Notes: generated from the sequence alone by a model not told the origin. Counted from the first letter of the stretch, positions 39,737 to 48,565 are shown. The stretch: 64,000 bases of DNA from DATBGO01 sp050011895 (GCA_050011895.1 JBEKIF010000018.1:15532-79531); one strand, 5' to 3'. Numbers and translations are program-made.

Positions 39737-41290
39737 ATGTCTACCACTGCGGGCGCCCCCGCTGCCTCGGGCGCGCAAGATGGGCCGGCGTCGACCACGG
39801 CAGATCCGGCCAGGGCAGATCCGGCCAGGGCAGATCCGGCCAGGGCAGATCCGGCCAGGGCAGATCCGGCCAGGGCAGATCCGGCCAGGGCAGATCCGAC
39901 CAGAACGGAGCAGAAGGCCCGGGCCCTTGGCGTGACCTCGGCGACCGGGCTTGTCATTGGCAGCATCATCGGGACCGGGGTGTTCGTGATGCCGGCCGTC
40001 TTGGCCCAGGCTGGCACGAGCTCGCTGCTGGTGCTGGGCGCGATTGCGCTGGGCGCCATGGTCCTGGCCACCTTGTTCGGGCAGCTGACCAGGAGGGTGC
40101 CCAACTCCGACGGCGGCATGTATGCCTATGCCAGGTATGAGTTCGGCGACTTCGCGGGCTATCTCACCGGCTGGTGTTACTGGGTGCAGGCCTGGGCAGG
40201 TAACGCGGCCATCGTGGCGGCCTGGGTTTTCTACGTGGACGCGCTGCTGGGTTTGCATAACCCGGCGGCCATGACGCAGTGGGGGATCGCGCTGGTCGGC
40301 CTCTGGGTTCCCGCGACGGTGAACCTCGCCGGCGTGCGGCAGATGGCGTGGTTCCAGAACGTCAGCGTCGTGCTGAAGTTCCTGCCGCTGCTCTTCGTGG
40401 GCGTGGTGGGATGGTTCTTCGTGTCCAAGGCCAACTTCGGCCCGTTCAACGCCTCAGGCGGCAGCCTGTACAGTGCGATCGGGATCGCCGCTGGGGTGGC
40501 CCTGTTCTCGTTCATCGGCGTCGAGGTGGCGGCCATGACGGCCAAGCGGGTCCGCGACCCGCGTAAGAACGTGGGCCGGGCCTCACTGCTGGGCACCGGC
40601 GCGAGCGCCCTGCTGTACCTGCTGGTGTCGGCCGTGGTGATGGGCCTGGTGGCGCACAACACGCTGATCCACACCGGGGCGCCGTTCGTCAACGCGTTCG
40701 ACACGATGTTCACGCACGCCGCCTGGGCCGGCCGGCTGATGGCGGGCGTCGCCGTCGTGTCGGGCATCGGGGCCCTGAATGGCTGGACGCTGGTCACCAC
40801 CGAGGTGTCACGGGCGGCCGCCGAGGACGGCCTCTTCCCGCAGCCCTTCGCCTGGGTCGACCGCAGGAACACGGCCTGGTTCGGCGTCGTGCTGGCGGCC
40901 CTGCTGCCCTCGCTGCTCATGCTGTGGCGCTACACCACCAGCACCGGGCTGACGGTCTTCACCGAGCTTGTCGACCTCACCGTGGTCACCGTGGCCATCC
41001 CGTACTTCTTCTCGGCCTGCGCCCAGCTCACCTACCTGATCTCCAAGCGCCGCCGGGTACAGGGCTGGCTGCTGACCAGGGACCTGGCGATCACCGTGGC
41101 CAGCGTGCTGTTCTCGCTGTGGGTCACCTTCGCCGCCGGTTACTCGGCGGTGTACCAGGCCGTGCTGGTGGTGCTCATCGGAGTGGTCCTCTACGCGTTC
41201 CTCAAGGCCCGCCGTGAACGGCTTGGCCAGGCCCAGGCGCCGGCAGCAAGCAACGCGGCAGGCGAGTCGTCTGCCGGGCTGCCTACCTGA
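39737..41290 (+). CDS. APC-family amino acid antiporter (arginine/ornithine type)
   Basis: This 517-residue transporter has 12 predicted membrane segments after a ~58-residue N-terminal tail. Helix 1 carries GLVIGSIIGTGVFVMP, the broken-helix substrate motif of AdiC/ArcD-like carriers, and GVALFSFIGVEVAAMTAKRVRDP marks helix 6. Position directly upstream of arcA (49 bp) implies exchange of arginine for ornithine. The tail contains seven tandem ADPAR pentapeptides made by a 15-bp repeat. GAGGAGGT lies 6 bases upstream of the ATG, and a DevR-like box 114 bp upstream. Confidence 0.9.
   Translation: MSTTAGAPAASGAQDGPASTTADPARADPARADPARADPARADPARADPARADPTRTEQKARALGVTSATGLVIGSIIGTGVFVMPAVLAQAGTSSLLVLGAIALGAMVLATLFGQLTRRVPNSDGGMYAYARYEFGDFAGYLTGWCYWVQAWAGNAAIVAAWVFYVDALLGLHNPAAMTQWGIALVGLWVPATVNLAGVRQMAWFQNVSVVLKFLPLLFVGVVGWFFVSKANFGPFNASGGSLYSAIGIAAGVALFSFIGVEVAAMTAKRVRDPRKNVGRASLLGTGASALLYLLVSAVVMGLVAHNTLIHTGAPFVNAFDTMFTHAAWAGRLMAGVAVVSGIGALNGWTLVTTEVSRAAAEDGLFPQPFAWVDRRNTAWFGVVLAALLPSLLMLWRYTTSTGLTVFTELVDLTVVTVAIPYFFSACAQLTYLISKRRRVQGWLLTRDLAITVASVLFSLWVTFAAGYSAVYQAVLVVLIGVVLYAFLKARRERLGQAQAPAASNAAGESSAGLPT
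39800..39904 (+). repeat. 15-bp tandem repeat (seven copies) inside antiporter 5' end
   Basis: The unit GCAGATCCGGCCAGG repeats seven times in frame, the last copy diverged. It encodes the ADPAR tail of the antiporter. Copy number is likely to vary between strains without breaking the frame. Confidence 0.95.
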
Positions 41291-41339
41291 GCCCGATCCT
41301 GATGACGGCTGCCGACGAAACCGATAGGCGGAAAAGATC

Positions 41340-42560
41340 ATGACATTCAACGTCCAATCCGAGGTCGGCCAGCTCAAGCAGGCCGTCCTGCACCGCCCCG
41401 GCCTTGAGCTGTCCCGGCTTACCCCGCAGAACATCGGCGAGCTGCTATTCGATGACGTGATGTGGGCCAAGGTGGCGAGGGACGAACACGACGCGTTCGC
41501 CGGGTCCCTGCGGGATCGGGGTGTCAACGTGCACTACTTCGGGCAGCTCCTCGCGGAAACGCTGGAGCTGCCCGAAGGCCGGGCCTTCGTCCTCGACCGG
41601 GTATGCACTCAGGAGCTGCTCGGCCCCGCACTGGTGCAGCCGCTCAGGCGGCTCTTCGACGACCTGGACGGCCCGGCCCTTGCCGAGTTCCTTGTGGGCG
41701 GCGTACTCAAGGCGGATCTGCACCCGGCCCGCGCGCACAGCCTGAAATGGGACATGATGCGGGCGGATGACTTTCTGCTACCGCCGCTGCCGAATCACCT
41801 ATTCCAGCGGGACAACTCGTGCTGGATATACGGCGGGGTCTCGGTCAACCCGATGGCCAAGCCAGCCCGCCGCCGCGAGACGCTGCACAGCCGGGCGGTC
41901 TACCGCTACCACCCGATGTTCGCCGGAGCCGACTTCGTCACCTATTACGGAGACGATGACGAGAGCCACCTGCCCGCCACTGTGGAAGGCGGCGACGTGC
42001 ACGTGCTCGGGAACGGGGCGGTGCTGATCGGGATGGGGGAGCGGACGACTCCGATGGCGGTGGAGATCCTCGCCCGCGCCCTGTTCGCAAGCGGTCAGGC
42101 TCGCACCGTCATAGCGGTCGAGCTGCCCAAGACCCGCGCCATGATGCACCTCGACACGGTCATGACCATGGTCGATGCGGGCACGTTCGTCATCTATCCG
42201 TACTTCGACAGGCACCTGCGGTCGTGGACGCTGATCCAGGGCAGCGAGCAGGCGGAGATAGCGGTCAGCCGCAACCACAGTCTCTGGGACACCCTGGCGA
42301 TGGCCCTCGGCGTGGACAAGGTGACGGTCCTGGCCACCGACGAGGACATCAGGGCCGCCGAACGCGAGCAATGGGACGACGGGACGAACTACCTCGCGGT
42401 AGCGCCCGGCGTCGTGATGGGCTACGAGCGGAACGTGCCTACCAACACGATGCTGCGCTCGAACGGCATCGAGGTCATTGCCGTGGCAGGCAGCGAACTC
42501 GGCCGCGGGCGGGGCGGCCCGCGCTGCATGACCTGCCCGATCGAACGCGATCCCGCCTGA
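41340..42560 (+). CDS. arcA: Arginine deiminase
   Basis: This 406-residue enzyme hydrolyses arginine to citrulline and ammonia, the first step of the arginine deiminase pathway. Early LKQAVLHRPGLELSRLTP, the substrate loop LPNHLFQRDNSCWIYGG, the general-base His region MMHLDTVMTM, and the nucleophile Cys396 in RGGPRCMTCP are all conserved. It follows the antiporter by 49 bp and is probably co-transcribed. It is distinct from anabolic enzymes and gives ATP only with a carbamate kinase, which is not in this window. Confidence 0.96.
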   Translation: MTFNVQSEVGQLKQAVLHRPGLELSRLTPQNIGELLFDDVMWAKVARDEHDAFAGSLRDRGVNVHYFGQLLAETLELPEGRAFVLDRVCTQELLGPALVQPLRRLFDDLDGPALAEFLVGGVLKADLHPARAHSLKWDMMRADDFLLPPLPNHLFQRDNSCWIYGGVSVNPMAKPARRRETLHSRAVYRYHPMFAGADFVTYYGDDDESHLPATVEGGDVHVLGNGAVLIGMGERTTPMAVEILARALFASGQARTVIAVELPKTRAMMHLDTVMTMVDAGTFVIYPYFDRHLRSWTLIQGSEQAEIAVSRNHSLWDTLAMALGVDKVTVLATDEDIRAAEREQWDDGTNYLAVAPGVVMGYERNVPTNTMLRSNGIEVIAVAGSELGRGRGGPRCMTCPIERDPA

Positions 42561-42688
42561 TCCCTGGCGGGGGCCGCCCGGCTGGGTGCCTTTGCGCCCG
42601 GCCGGTCTTTTCCTGTCTCCTTTCCCGGTTCTCCTTTCCGGTCTTTCCTTTCAGGCGGAAATCAGGACCGGTGCCACGCTAGACTGAT

Positions 42689-42703
42689 ATCACAAACGGT
42701 GAT
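42689..42703. promoter_or_regulatory. Inverted repeat ahead of the 80-residue gene
   Basis: ATCAC (42689-42693) and GTGAT (42699-42703) form a dyad round AAACG, with further related TGAT/ATCA and GTGTCAC elements on both sides. It lies 25 bp before the GTG at 42729, so it could be an operator for an unknown regulator. Confidence 0.4.
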
Positions 42704-42728
42704 CATGGTGTCACGTACTGGGGGGTAA

Positions 42729-42971
42729 GTGGCTATTCACACGCTGAACGGTGCTGCGGTCCAGGCGCTGAGCGAGGAGTTTCCCCGCTGGCGGATCTGG
42801 ACGGATGAGAGCGGCTGGCATGCCTGCCGCCGCGGCCGGTACGTCCAGGAGTACCACAACGGCGCGCCGGCCTTTTCCGTGCACGCGCCAAGCCCGATGG
42901 AACTGGCCGCCCAGCTGCTCTGGCAGCAGGCCGTCGACGCGCACGCTCCGTCCGGCTGCTCCCGCAGGTGA
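42729..42971 (+). CDS. Small actinobacterial protein of unknown function
   Basis: This 80-residue protein reads like a compact domain: LSEEFPRWRIWTDESGWHACRR at the start, then an exposed strand and a C-terminal helix PMELAAQLLWQQAVDA. The FP-x-W-x-IW-x-DE pattern occurs in small actinomycete proteins of unknown role. GTG 42729 has a G-rich site (GGGGGGTAAG) directly upstream. It lies between arcA and the carbamoyltransferase gene but has its own upstream dyad. Confidence 0.65.
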   Translation: MAIHTLNGAAVQALSEEFPRWRIWTDESGWHACRRGRYVQEYHNGAPAFSVHAPSPMELAAQLLWQQAVDAHAPSGCSRR

Positions 42972-43095
42972 CGAGCCTGGTCCGGTAGCGAGCTCCGCTC
43001 GCTAGCCGCCGGGCCGGCGGTAGTGGCTGCTGGCGGGCTGGTCCGCTGGCATGCGCCGGGCCGGCCCGAGCCTGATCCGTTCGGTCCGCTCTGCC

Positions 43096-43109
43096 AGGAC
43101 ATAAGTCCC
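43096..43109. promoter_or_regulatory. DevR-box-like dyad upstream of ornithine carbamoyltransferase
   Basis: AGGACATAAGTCCC has near-palindromic GGAC/GTCC arms round an AT core, the form closest to the mycobacterial box. It lies 159 bp before the ATG at 43269 in a 297-bp gap (42972-43268) that holds nothing else. Confidence 0.65.
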
Positions 43110-43268
43110 TTACCGGACTTGCCCGCGATGTAGCAGATTGGCCAGAGTAAGCCCAGAGTCAGCGCTGCATCCGCAGGCGCCCCGCCGCAGGCGCCCCGCC
43201 CGCATGTCGGCGTGCCGCGAGGGCAATCATGTACTGACCGCGTGCCGCTCGACCAGCCAGGAGCACGT

Positions 43269-44270
43269 ATGGACCTGATAGGACGCAATCTGCTGAAGGA
43301 GACCGACCTGTCCGCGGATGAATTCCGTTACCTTGTCGACCTCGGCGGTCACCTCAAGATGCAGAAGCGGCTAGGCCAGCGAACCAGCAGGCTGGAAGGC
43401 CGCAGCATCGCGCTGATTTTCGAAAAGACCTCGACGCGGACCAGGTCCGCCTTTGAGGTCGCCGCGCACGATGAGGGCGGTCACGTCACCTACCTCGGAC
43501 CTGACGATTCCCAGCTTGGCCGCAAGGAGTCGGTGAAGGACACCGCGCGGGTGCTTGGCCGGATGTTCGACGGAATCGAGTTCCGCGGGTTCTCCCAGGA
43601 GTCGGTTGAGATCCTGGGCGCTTTCGCTGGCGTGCCGGTCTGGAACGGGCTCACCGATCAGTGGCACCCGACGCAGATGCTCGCCGATGTGCTGACCATG
43701 CGTGATCATGCGGCCAAGCCGCTGTCCGCCGTCTCGTACTGCTATCTCGGGGATGGCAGGAACAACACGGCCAACTCGCTGCTGGTGACGGGGGCGCTGC
43801 TGGGACTCGATGTCCGTATCTGCGCGCCGGAGGAGCTATCGCCGTCGCCGGAGGTGCAGAACATCGCCAGGAGGCTGGCATCCGGATCAGGGGCCAGCCT
43901 GTCGGTGACCGCCGACGTGAAGGCGGCCGTAGCCGGCGCGGACTACCTGTACACCGATGTCTGGCTGTCGATGGGCGAGCCGGCCGGCGAGTGGCTTGCG
44001 CGGATCGACCTGCTGCTGCCCTATCAGGTGAACGCCGAGGTGATGGCGGCCACCGGCAACCCGGCGGTGCAGTTCCTGCACTGCCTGCCCGCGCTGCACA
44101 ACACGCAGACGCGGATCGGGCAGCAGATCTACGACAAGCGCGGGCTGACTGCTCTTGAGGTGACAGAAGAGGTCTTCGAGTCACCGGCGTCCCTCGTCTT
44201 CGACCAGGCGGAGAACCGGATGCACACGATCAAGGCGACCATGGTGGCCACGATCGGCGTGCAGGCATGA
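43269..44270 (+). CDS. argF: Ornithine carbamoyltransferase
   Basis: This 333-residue enzyme interconverts ornithine plus carbamoyl phosphate and citrulline plus phosphate. It has the carbamoyl-phosphate loop FEKTSTRTRSAFE, the HPTQMLAD motif and the C-terminal ornithine motif HCLPA. Next to arcA it is likely the catabolic form, making carbamoyl phosphate from citrulline, but sequence alone does not separate catabolic from anabolic enzymes. It carries its own DevR-like box. ATG 43269 starts the family N-terminus (GRNLLKETDLS); an upstream ATG is rejected. Confidence 0.95.
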   Translation: MDLIGRNLLKETDLSADEFRYLVDLGGHLKMQKRLGQRTSRLEGRSIALIFEKTSTRTRSAFEVAAHDEGGHVTYLGPDDSQLGRKESVKDTARVLGRMFDGIEFRGFSQESVEILGAFAGVPVWNGLTDQWHPTQMLADVLTMRDHAAKPLSAVSYCYLGDGRNNTANSLLVTGALLGLDVRICAPEELSPSPEVQNIARRLASGSGASLSVTADVKAAVAGADYLYTDVWLSMGEPAGEWLARIDLLLPYQVNAEVMAATGNPAVQFLHCLPALHNTQTRIGQQIYDKRGLTALEVTEEVFESPASLVFDQAENRMHTIKATMVATIGVQA

Positions 44271-44348
44271 AGATCGTCGCGGCGCTCGGCAGGGACGGTC
44301 CGCACCGAGTGAGCCGCCCGGTGCCTTCTCGGGCGTCATCGCCGCGGC

Positions 44349-46460
44349 TTAGTGCACCGGCGTCATGGACGCTCCGGTGCTGGCCTGCTCGACCGACTCG
44401 CTGGCCAGCCGGCTGGGCCACCACATGTGCCGCCCGATGTCCAGGTTGAGGGCGGTCACCAGCACCGACCTGACAATGATGGTGTCGAGCAGCACGCCGA
44501 GCGCGACCGTGAATCCGATCTCGGTGAAGGTCACCAGCGGCAGCGTGCCGAGCATCGCGAAGGTACCTGCCAGCACCAGGCCCGCCGAGGTGATCACGCC
44601 GCCAGTAGCGGCCAGCCCGGTGAGCGCGCCGCGGCGGGTCCCAGTCCGCGCGGATTCCTCGCGGACCCTGGTCATCAGGAAGATGTTGTAGTCGATGCCC
44701 AGCGCGACCAGGAAGACAAACGCGAACAGCGGCACCGAGGTATCCGCCCCGGCGAACCCGAACAGGTACCTGAAAGCCAGCGCGGACAGGCCGAGCGCCG
44801 CGCCAAAGGAGAGCACCACGGTGCCGATGAGGATCACCGGCGCCACGATAGCCCGCAGCAGCAGGGCAAGGATGATCAGCACGACGAGCAGCACCAGCGG
44901 GATGATCACGTTGCGGTCGTGGGTGGCGTACCGCTCGACGTCCAGGGCAATCGCGCTCGCCCCGCCGACCTTGGCATCGGCGCCCTTGATCGCGCCGACG
45001 CTGGCTCTGACCCGGTCGACGGTGGCATAGGCCGCCTGGCTGTCCGGCTTGCTGGCCAGCGTGCCCTGCAGGTAGACAAGGCCGTCCTTGACCTGCGACG
45101 GGGCCACCGACGCGATACCCGAAGTCCGCGCCAGGGCGGCGCGCATCGGGGCGGCCGCGCTCGCGTTGCCGATGACCGCGACCGGCTCGCCCGCTCCGGC
45201 CGGGAAGTGCCTGGCCAGGACCTGCTCGCCGGCCACCGACGCGGGCGTGCCACGGTACGACTGCGCGGTGGTCAGCGGGCCGATCTTGAAGCCGATCAGG
45301 CCGAGCGCCGCGCAGGCGAGCAGCACCGCTGTGACGACCCACACCACCCGGGGCCGGATGGCGATCCGGCGGCCGATTCTGGCCCAGAAGCCTTCCTGGG
45401 TCGGCTCGGCCGTGCCGTACTTCGGCCGTACCGGCCAGAAGATCCACCGCCCGCAGATCACCAGCAGCGCGGGCAGCAGGGTGATCATGGCGAGCAGGGC
45501 GATGGCGATGCCGATCGCGGCGACCGGGCCGAGGCCGGAGATGTCCGCGGACTCCGCGACCAGCAGGCAGAGCATGCTCACGATGACGGTCGTCCCGCTC
45601 GCGATGATCGCGGGCCCGGCCCGTCGCAGTGCTTCGGCCATGGCCTCGTGCCGGTCTTCGTGCCTGCGCAGTTCCTCGCGGTAACGCGCCACAAGCAGCA
45701 GCGCGTAGTCGGTCCCCGCGCCGAGCACGAGCACCACCAGGATGCCGCCGCTCTGCCCGTTGACGGTCAGGTTCGCATGCTGCGTCAGCAGGTAGATGAC
45801 CGCCTCCGCCGCGATCAGCGCGACACCGGCGGACACGATGGGCAGCAGCCACAGGACCGGGCTCCGGTAGGTCAGCAGGAGCAAGACGATGACCACCGCC
45901 AGGGTCGCGAACAGCAGCGTGGTATCGATGCCCTTGAAGATCTTGAGTTCGTCCGCGGCGCTGGCGGCCGGCCCGGTCACGTAGACAGATACTCCTGGAT
46001 TGCCCGCGGCAGCGGTGGCCCGCAGGCCGTTGACGAATCCCTCGATGTTGGCGGTGTAGCCGAGATCCGAGCCGACGATGGTCTCGATCGCCCGGTGGTC
46101 GGGTGCCAGGATCGGGCCTGCTACCCGGCCGGCGACGGCCGGGAGGGCCGCGAACTGGCGCGCGTCGAAGGCGGCCCTGCGCAGGTCGGCGGCGGTGATG
46201 CCGGACGGCCGCTGGTAGATGACCACAGCCGGGTTGAGGTTCTTCGAGGTAAAACTGGCCTGCAGGTTCAGCTCCTGCGTCGAGTCAGCGCTCGCGGGGA
46301 GGTAGGACGAAGCATCATTCTTCTCCGCGCCCTGCAGCTTGCCCGCCAGCGACCCGGCGAGGGCCACGACCACGATCCAGAACACCACGACGAGATACTT
46401 GCTGCGCCTGCCGCAGGGCAGCGCGGCGATCCGGTGGGCCCTGCTCCCTGTCTTGCTCAC
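44349..46460 (-). CDS. MMPL-family RND exporter
   Basis: This 703-residue transporter has 11-12 membrane segments in the usual 1+5(6)+1+5 pattern, with two extracytoplasmic loops. The family motif GAGTDYALLLVARYREELR is in the first half and LGIDYNIFLMTRVREES in the second. MMPL proteins export lipids or drugs; cargo is unknown. GTG 46460 has GGGAGG upstream and follows the basic N-terminus; the open frame to 46568 includes the operator region. It is convergent with argF and probably under control of the palindrome at 46544. Confidence 0.9.
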   Translation of the reverse strand: MSKTGSRAHRIAALPCGRRSKYLVVVFWIVVVALAGSLAGKLQGAEKNDASSYLPASADSTQELNLQASFTSKNLNPAVVIYQRPSGITAADLRRAAFDARQFAALPAVAGRVAGPILAPDHRAIETIVGSDLGYTANIEGFVNGLRATAAAGNPGVSVYVTGPAASAADELKIFKGIDTTLLFATLAVVIVLLLLTYRSPVLWLLPIVSAGVALIAAEAVIYLLTQHANLTVNGQSGGILVVLVLGAGTDYALLLVARYREELRRHEDRHEAMAEALRRAGPAIIASGTTVIVSMLCLLVAESADISGLGPVAAIGIAIALLAMITLLPALLVICGRWIFWPVRPKYGTAEPTQEGFWARIGRRIAIRPRVVWVVTAVLLACAALGLIGFKIGPLTTAQSYRGTPASVAGEQVLARHFPAGAGEPVAVIGNASAAAPMRAALARTSGIASVAPSQVKDGLVYLQGTLASKPDSQAAYATVDRVRASVGAIKGADAKVGGASAIALDVERYATHDRNVIIPLVLLVVLIILALLLRAIVAPVILIGTVVLSFGAALGLSALAFRYLFGFAGADTSVPLFAFVFLVALGIDYNIFLMTRVREESARTGTRRGALTGLAATGGVITSAGLVLAGTFAMLGTLPLVTFTEIGFTVALGVLLDTIIVRSVLVTALNLDIGRHMWWPSRLASESVEQASTGASMTPVH

Positions 46461-46543
46461 GCGATCCTCCCAGCAGCGCGATCCTGTCCGAGCCGTGCCC
46501 GCGTAGGGCCGGACTACACGGTCCATCGCGTAGTCGCGGCCTG

Positions 46544-46559
46544 TCAAGTTATATCTTGA
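46544..46559. promoter_or_regulatory. 16-bp palindrome upstream of MMPL gene
   Basis: TCAAGTTATATCTTGA has TCAAG/CTTGA arms round a T/A core, a strikingly AT-rich dyad for this genome. It is 83 bp before the MMPL start and faces no other close gene. It resembles operators of MarR/TetR-type repressors of exporters; no such regulator is adjacent. Confidence 0.55.
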
Positions 46560-46653
46560 TCGGGCCATGGCTGGGCGGCCGGGTCACGGCCGGGCGGCAC
46601 CGATCGGGCCCGGCCGGCCGGCACCGATCGGGCCCGGCCGGCCGGCACCTTCG

Positions 46654-47493
46654 CTAGTCGGGCAGCTCCGAGGTCCACACGACGAGCCGGGTGCGGTCGC
46701 CGCGGAACAGATCGCGGGCGAACTCGAGCGGCAGCCCGGACCGGCTGTAGGCGATGCGCTCGACCAGCATCAGCGGCGCGCCCTGGGCCACGCCGAGTGC
46801 GCTGGCCTCACGGGGCCCGGCCGTCACCGGCTCGAGGCTTTCCCTGGCCCGGTGCGGCCGCTGGCCGTACTTCACGTCGAGCAGCTCATACAGTGAGCCG
46901 TCGAGGCACTCGTCCAGCAATCCGGGGAACACCGCGGCGGGGAACCTGGAGTGCTCGACAGCGATCGGCTTGCCGTCGGCGAGCCTGAGCCGTCGCACGC
47001 CGAAGACCGGGTCGCAGTCGGCGAGCCGCAGGGCCGCCGCGGCGGCCGGGCCTGCCGGGCGCTGCGCTGCGGACAGCAGCTGCGCCCCGGCCATCATCCC
47101 GGCCCGGCGCAGCTGCTCGGAGAAACCGGCCAGGGTGGTGAGATCCTGCTCCAGCTTGGCCGCGGCGATGAAGGTGCCGCCGTGGCGCCCGACCGCCTTG
47201 ATCACCAGGCCGCGCCTGGCCAGCTCGCCGAGGGCGTGCCGGAGCGTCATCCTGCTGACACCGAACCAGGCGGCCAGATCCTGCTCGGCGGGCAGCCGGT
47301 CGCCTGACACCAGCTTGCCGACCGTGATCTCGCCCGCCAGCCAGTCCTCGATCTGCGCGTGCACCGTGGTTCCCGGTGCCCGCGAGATCGGCGGCGGCGT
47401 GCTGACGCGGGTCTGCAGCGCCGGCTGCCTGGCACCCGGGTCTCGCGGCATGGTGTCAGTCTGTCGCTGTACGGTGTCCGGCTGTGGCGGCAT
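46654..47493 (-). CDS. GntR-family regulator with UTRA effector domain
   Basis: This 279-residue regulator has a low-complexity N-terminus, a winged helix (about 42-112, AEQDLAAWFGVSRMTLRHALGEL), and a UTRA ligand-binding domain (about 128-275) of the HutC subfamily. Such regulators bind small metabolites. It is divergent from the phosphotransferase gene with a 157-bp gap, so it may control the phosphotransferase-oxidoreductase pair. In-frame starts at 47493 or 47451 are both possible; the N-terminal extension is not conserved. Confidence 0.88.
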   Translation of the reverse strand: MPPQPDTVQRQTDTMPRDPGARQPALQTRVSTPPPISRAPGTTVHAQIEDWLAGEITVGKLVSGDRLPAEQDLAAWFGVSRMTLRHALGELARRGLVIKAVGRHGGTFIAAAKLEQDLTTLAGFSEQLRRAGMMAGAQLLSAAQRPAGPAAAAALRLADCDPVFGVRRLRLADGKPIAVEHSRFPAAVFPGLLDECLDGSLYELLDVKYGQRPHRARESLEPVTAGPREASALGVAQGAPLMLVERIAYSRSGLPLEFARDLFRGDRTRLVVWTSELPD

Positions 47494-47650
47494 GGTCAGG
47501 ATGCTAGGCGGTGAATGCCGCCCGGGCAGCCGGTCAGCGGTTCGGCGCCGCCGCGGCCGTCAGCGCCGGGTCACCCGGCCGGCGTAGCGTACGATTGGCC
47601 GGTACTAATTGTCCGGACCCTTTTCCGTGCTCGGTCCCAGGGGTGCGCCG

Positions 47651-48565
47651 ATGGTCAATGCCGCTGCCGTCGACGCGCTGTTTGCGCAGGTGCCTAGCCT
47701 GTCCGGCGAGCCTCGCTCGGTGCAGGAACTGCCCGGCGGGCTGACCAACCGCAACTACAAGGTGACGACCCCGGACGGCGTGTTCGTAGCCAGGGTCTGC
47801 TCGGACGGCGGCGAGCTGCTCGCGATCGACAGGGACCACGAGTGCCGCAACTCGGTGACGGCAGCCGCGGCGGGGGTCGGCGCGCCAGTGATCGAGTACC
47901 TCCCGCTGCACGGTGTCCTGGTGCTGCGTTACATCGCCGGCCGTACCCTCAGCAACGCCGACGTTGGCGCCGAGGGAAACATCGCGCGGATCGCCGCTGC
48001 CTGCAGGCAGCTGCACGCGGGCGGCCGGTTCGCCGGCGACTTCGACATGTTCGACATCCAGCGCAGGTACCTGTCGGTGGCCAGGTCCCGCGGGATGCGG
48101 GTCCCGCGCGGCTACGACGATCAGGCGGGCCAGTTCGAGGCGATGCGCGGCGCGCTCGCGGTCCGCGCCACGGCGACGGTGCCGTGCAATAACGACCTGC
48201 TGGCGGGGAACTTCATCGACGACGGCGACCGGATCTGGCTGATCGACTACGAGTACTCGGGTAACAACGATCCCTGCTTCGAGCTCGGCAACATCTGGAG
48301 CGAATGCGGCCTTTCGCTGGACGGCCTGGCGGAACTGGTCACGGCCTACTACCGGCGGCCGCTGCGCAGCAAGATCGCCAGGGCCCGGCTGCTCGGGCTG
48401 GCGGCCAAGTACGGGTGGACGCTCTGGGGAGCCATCCAGCATGCGGTGAGCCCGATCGACTTCGACTTCTGGTCCTGGGCGATGGAGCGGTTCGAGGCGG
48501 CCGCGGCCGCGTTCGCGGCGCCCGGCTTCCCCGCGCTGCTCGAGGACGCGGTGCGCGATGACTGA
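47651..48565 (+). CDS. Choline-kinase-like / APH-type phosphotransferase
   Basis: This 304-residue protein has the nucleotide-binding start LPGGLTNRNYKVTTPDG, the catalytic loop VPCNNDLLAGNFI (HNDL-type, with Asn for His) and metal motif IDYEYSG. Those match choline/ethanolamine-kinase-type enzymes (the DYE-x-SG motif). It probably phosphorylates an amino alcohol or relatives. It lies 54 bp ahead of the dimethylglycine-oxidase-like gene and is divergent from GntR, so I infer choline- or betaine-derived metabolite handling. AGGGG lies 8 bases upstream of the ATG. Confidence 0.85.
   Translation: MVNAAAVDALFAQVPSLSGEPRSVQELPGGLTNRNYKVTTPDGVFVARVCSDGGELLAIDRDHECRNSVTAAAAGVGAPVIEYLPLHGVLVLRYIAGRTLSNADVGAEGNIARIAAACRQLHAGGRFAGDFDMFDIQRRYLSVARSRGMRVPRGYDDQAGQFEAMRGALAVRATATVPCNNDLLAGNFIDDGDRIWLIDYEYSGNNDPCFELGNIWSECGLSLDGLAELVTAYYRRPLRSKIARARLLGLAAKYGWTLWGAIQHAVSPIDFDFWSWAMERFEAAAAAFAAPGFPALLEDAVRDD

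Noticed and set aside
44352..46559. 735-codon open frame on the plus strand
   Set aside because: It is antisense to the MMPL gene, lacks membrane or domain logic and has the Asp/Arg/Gly-rich composition of a shadow frame.
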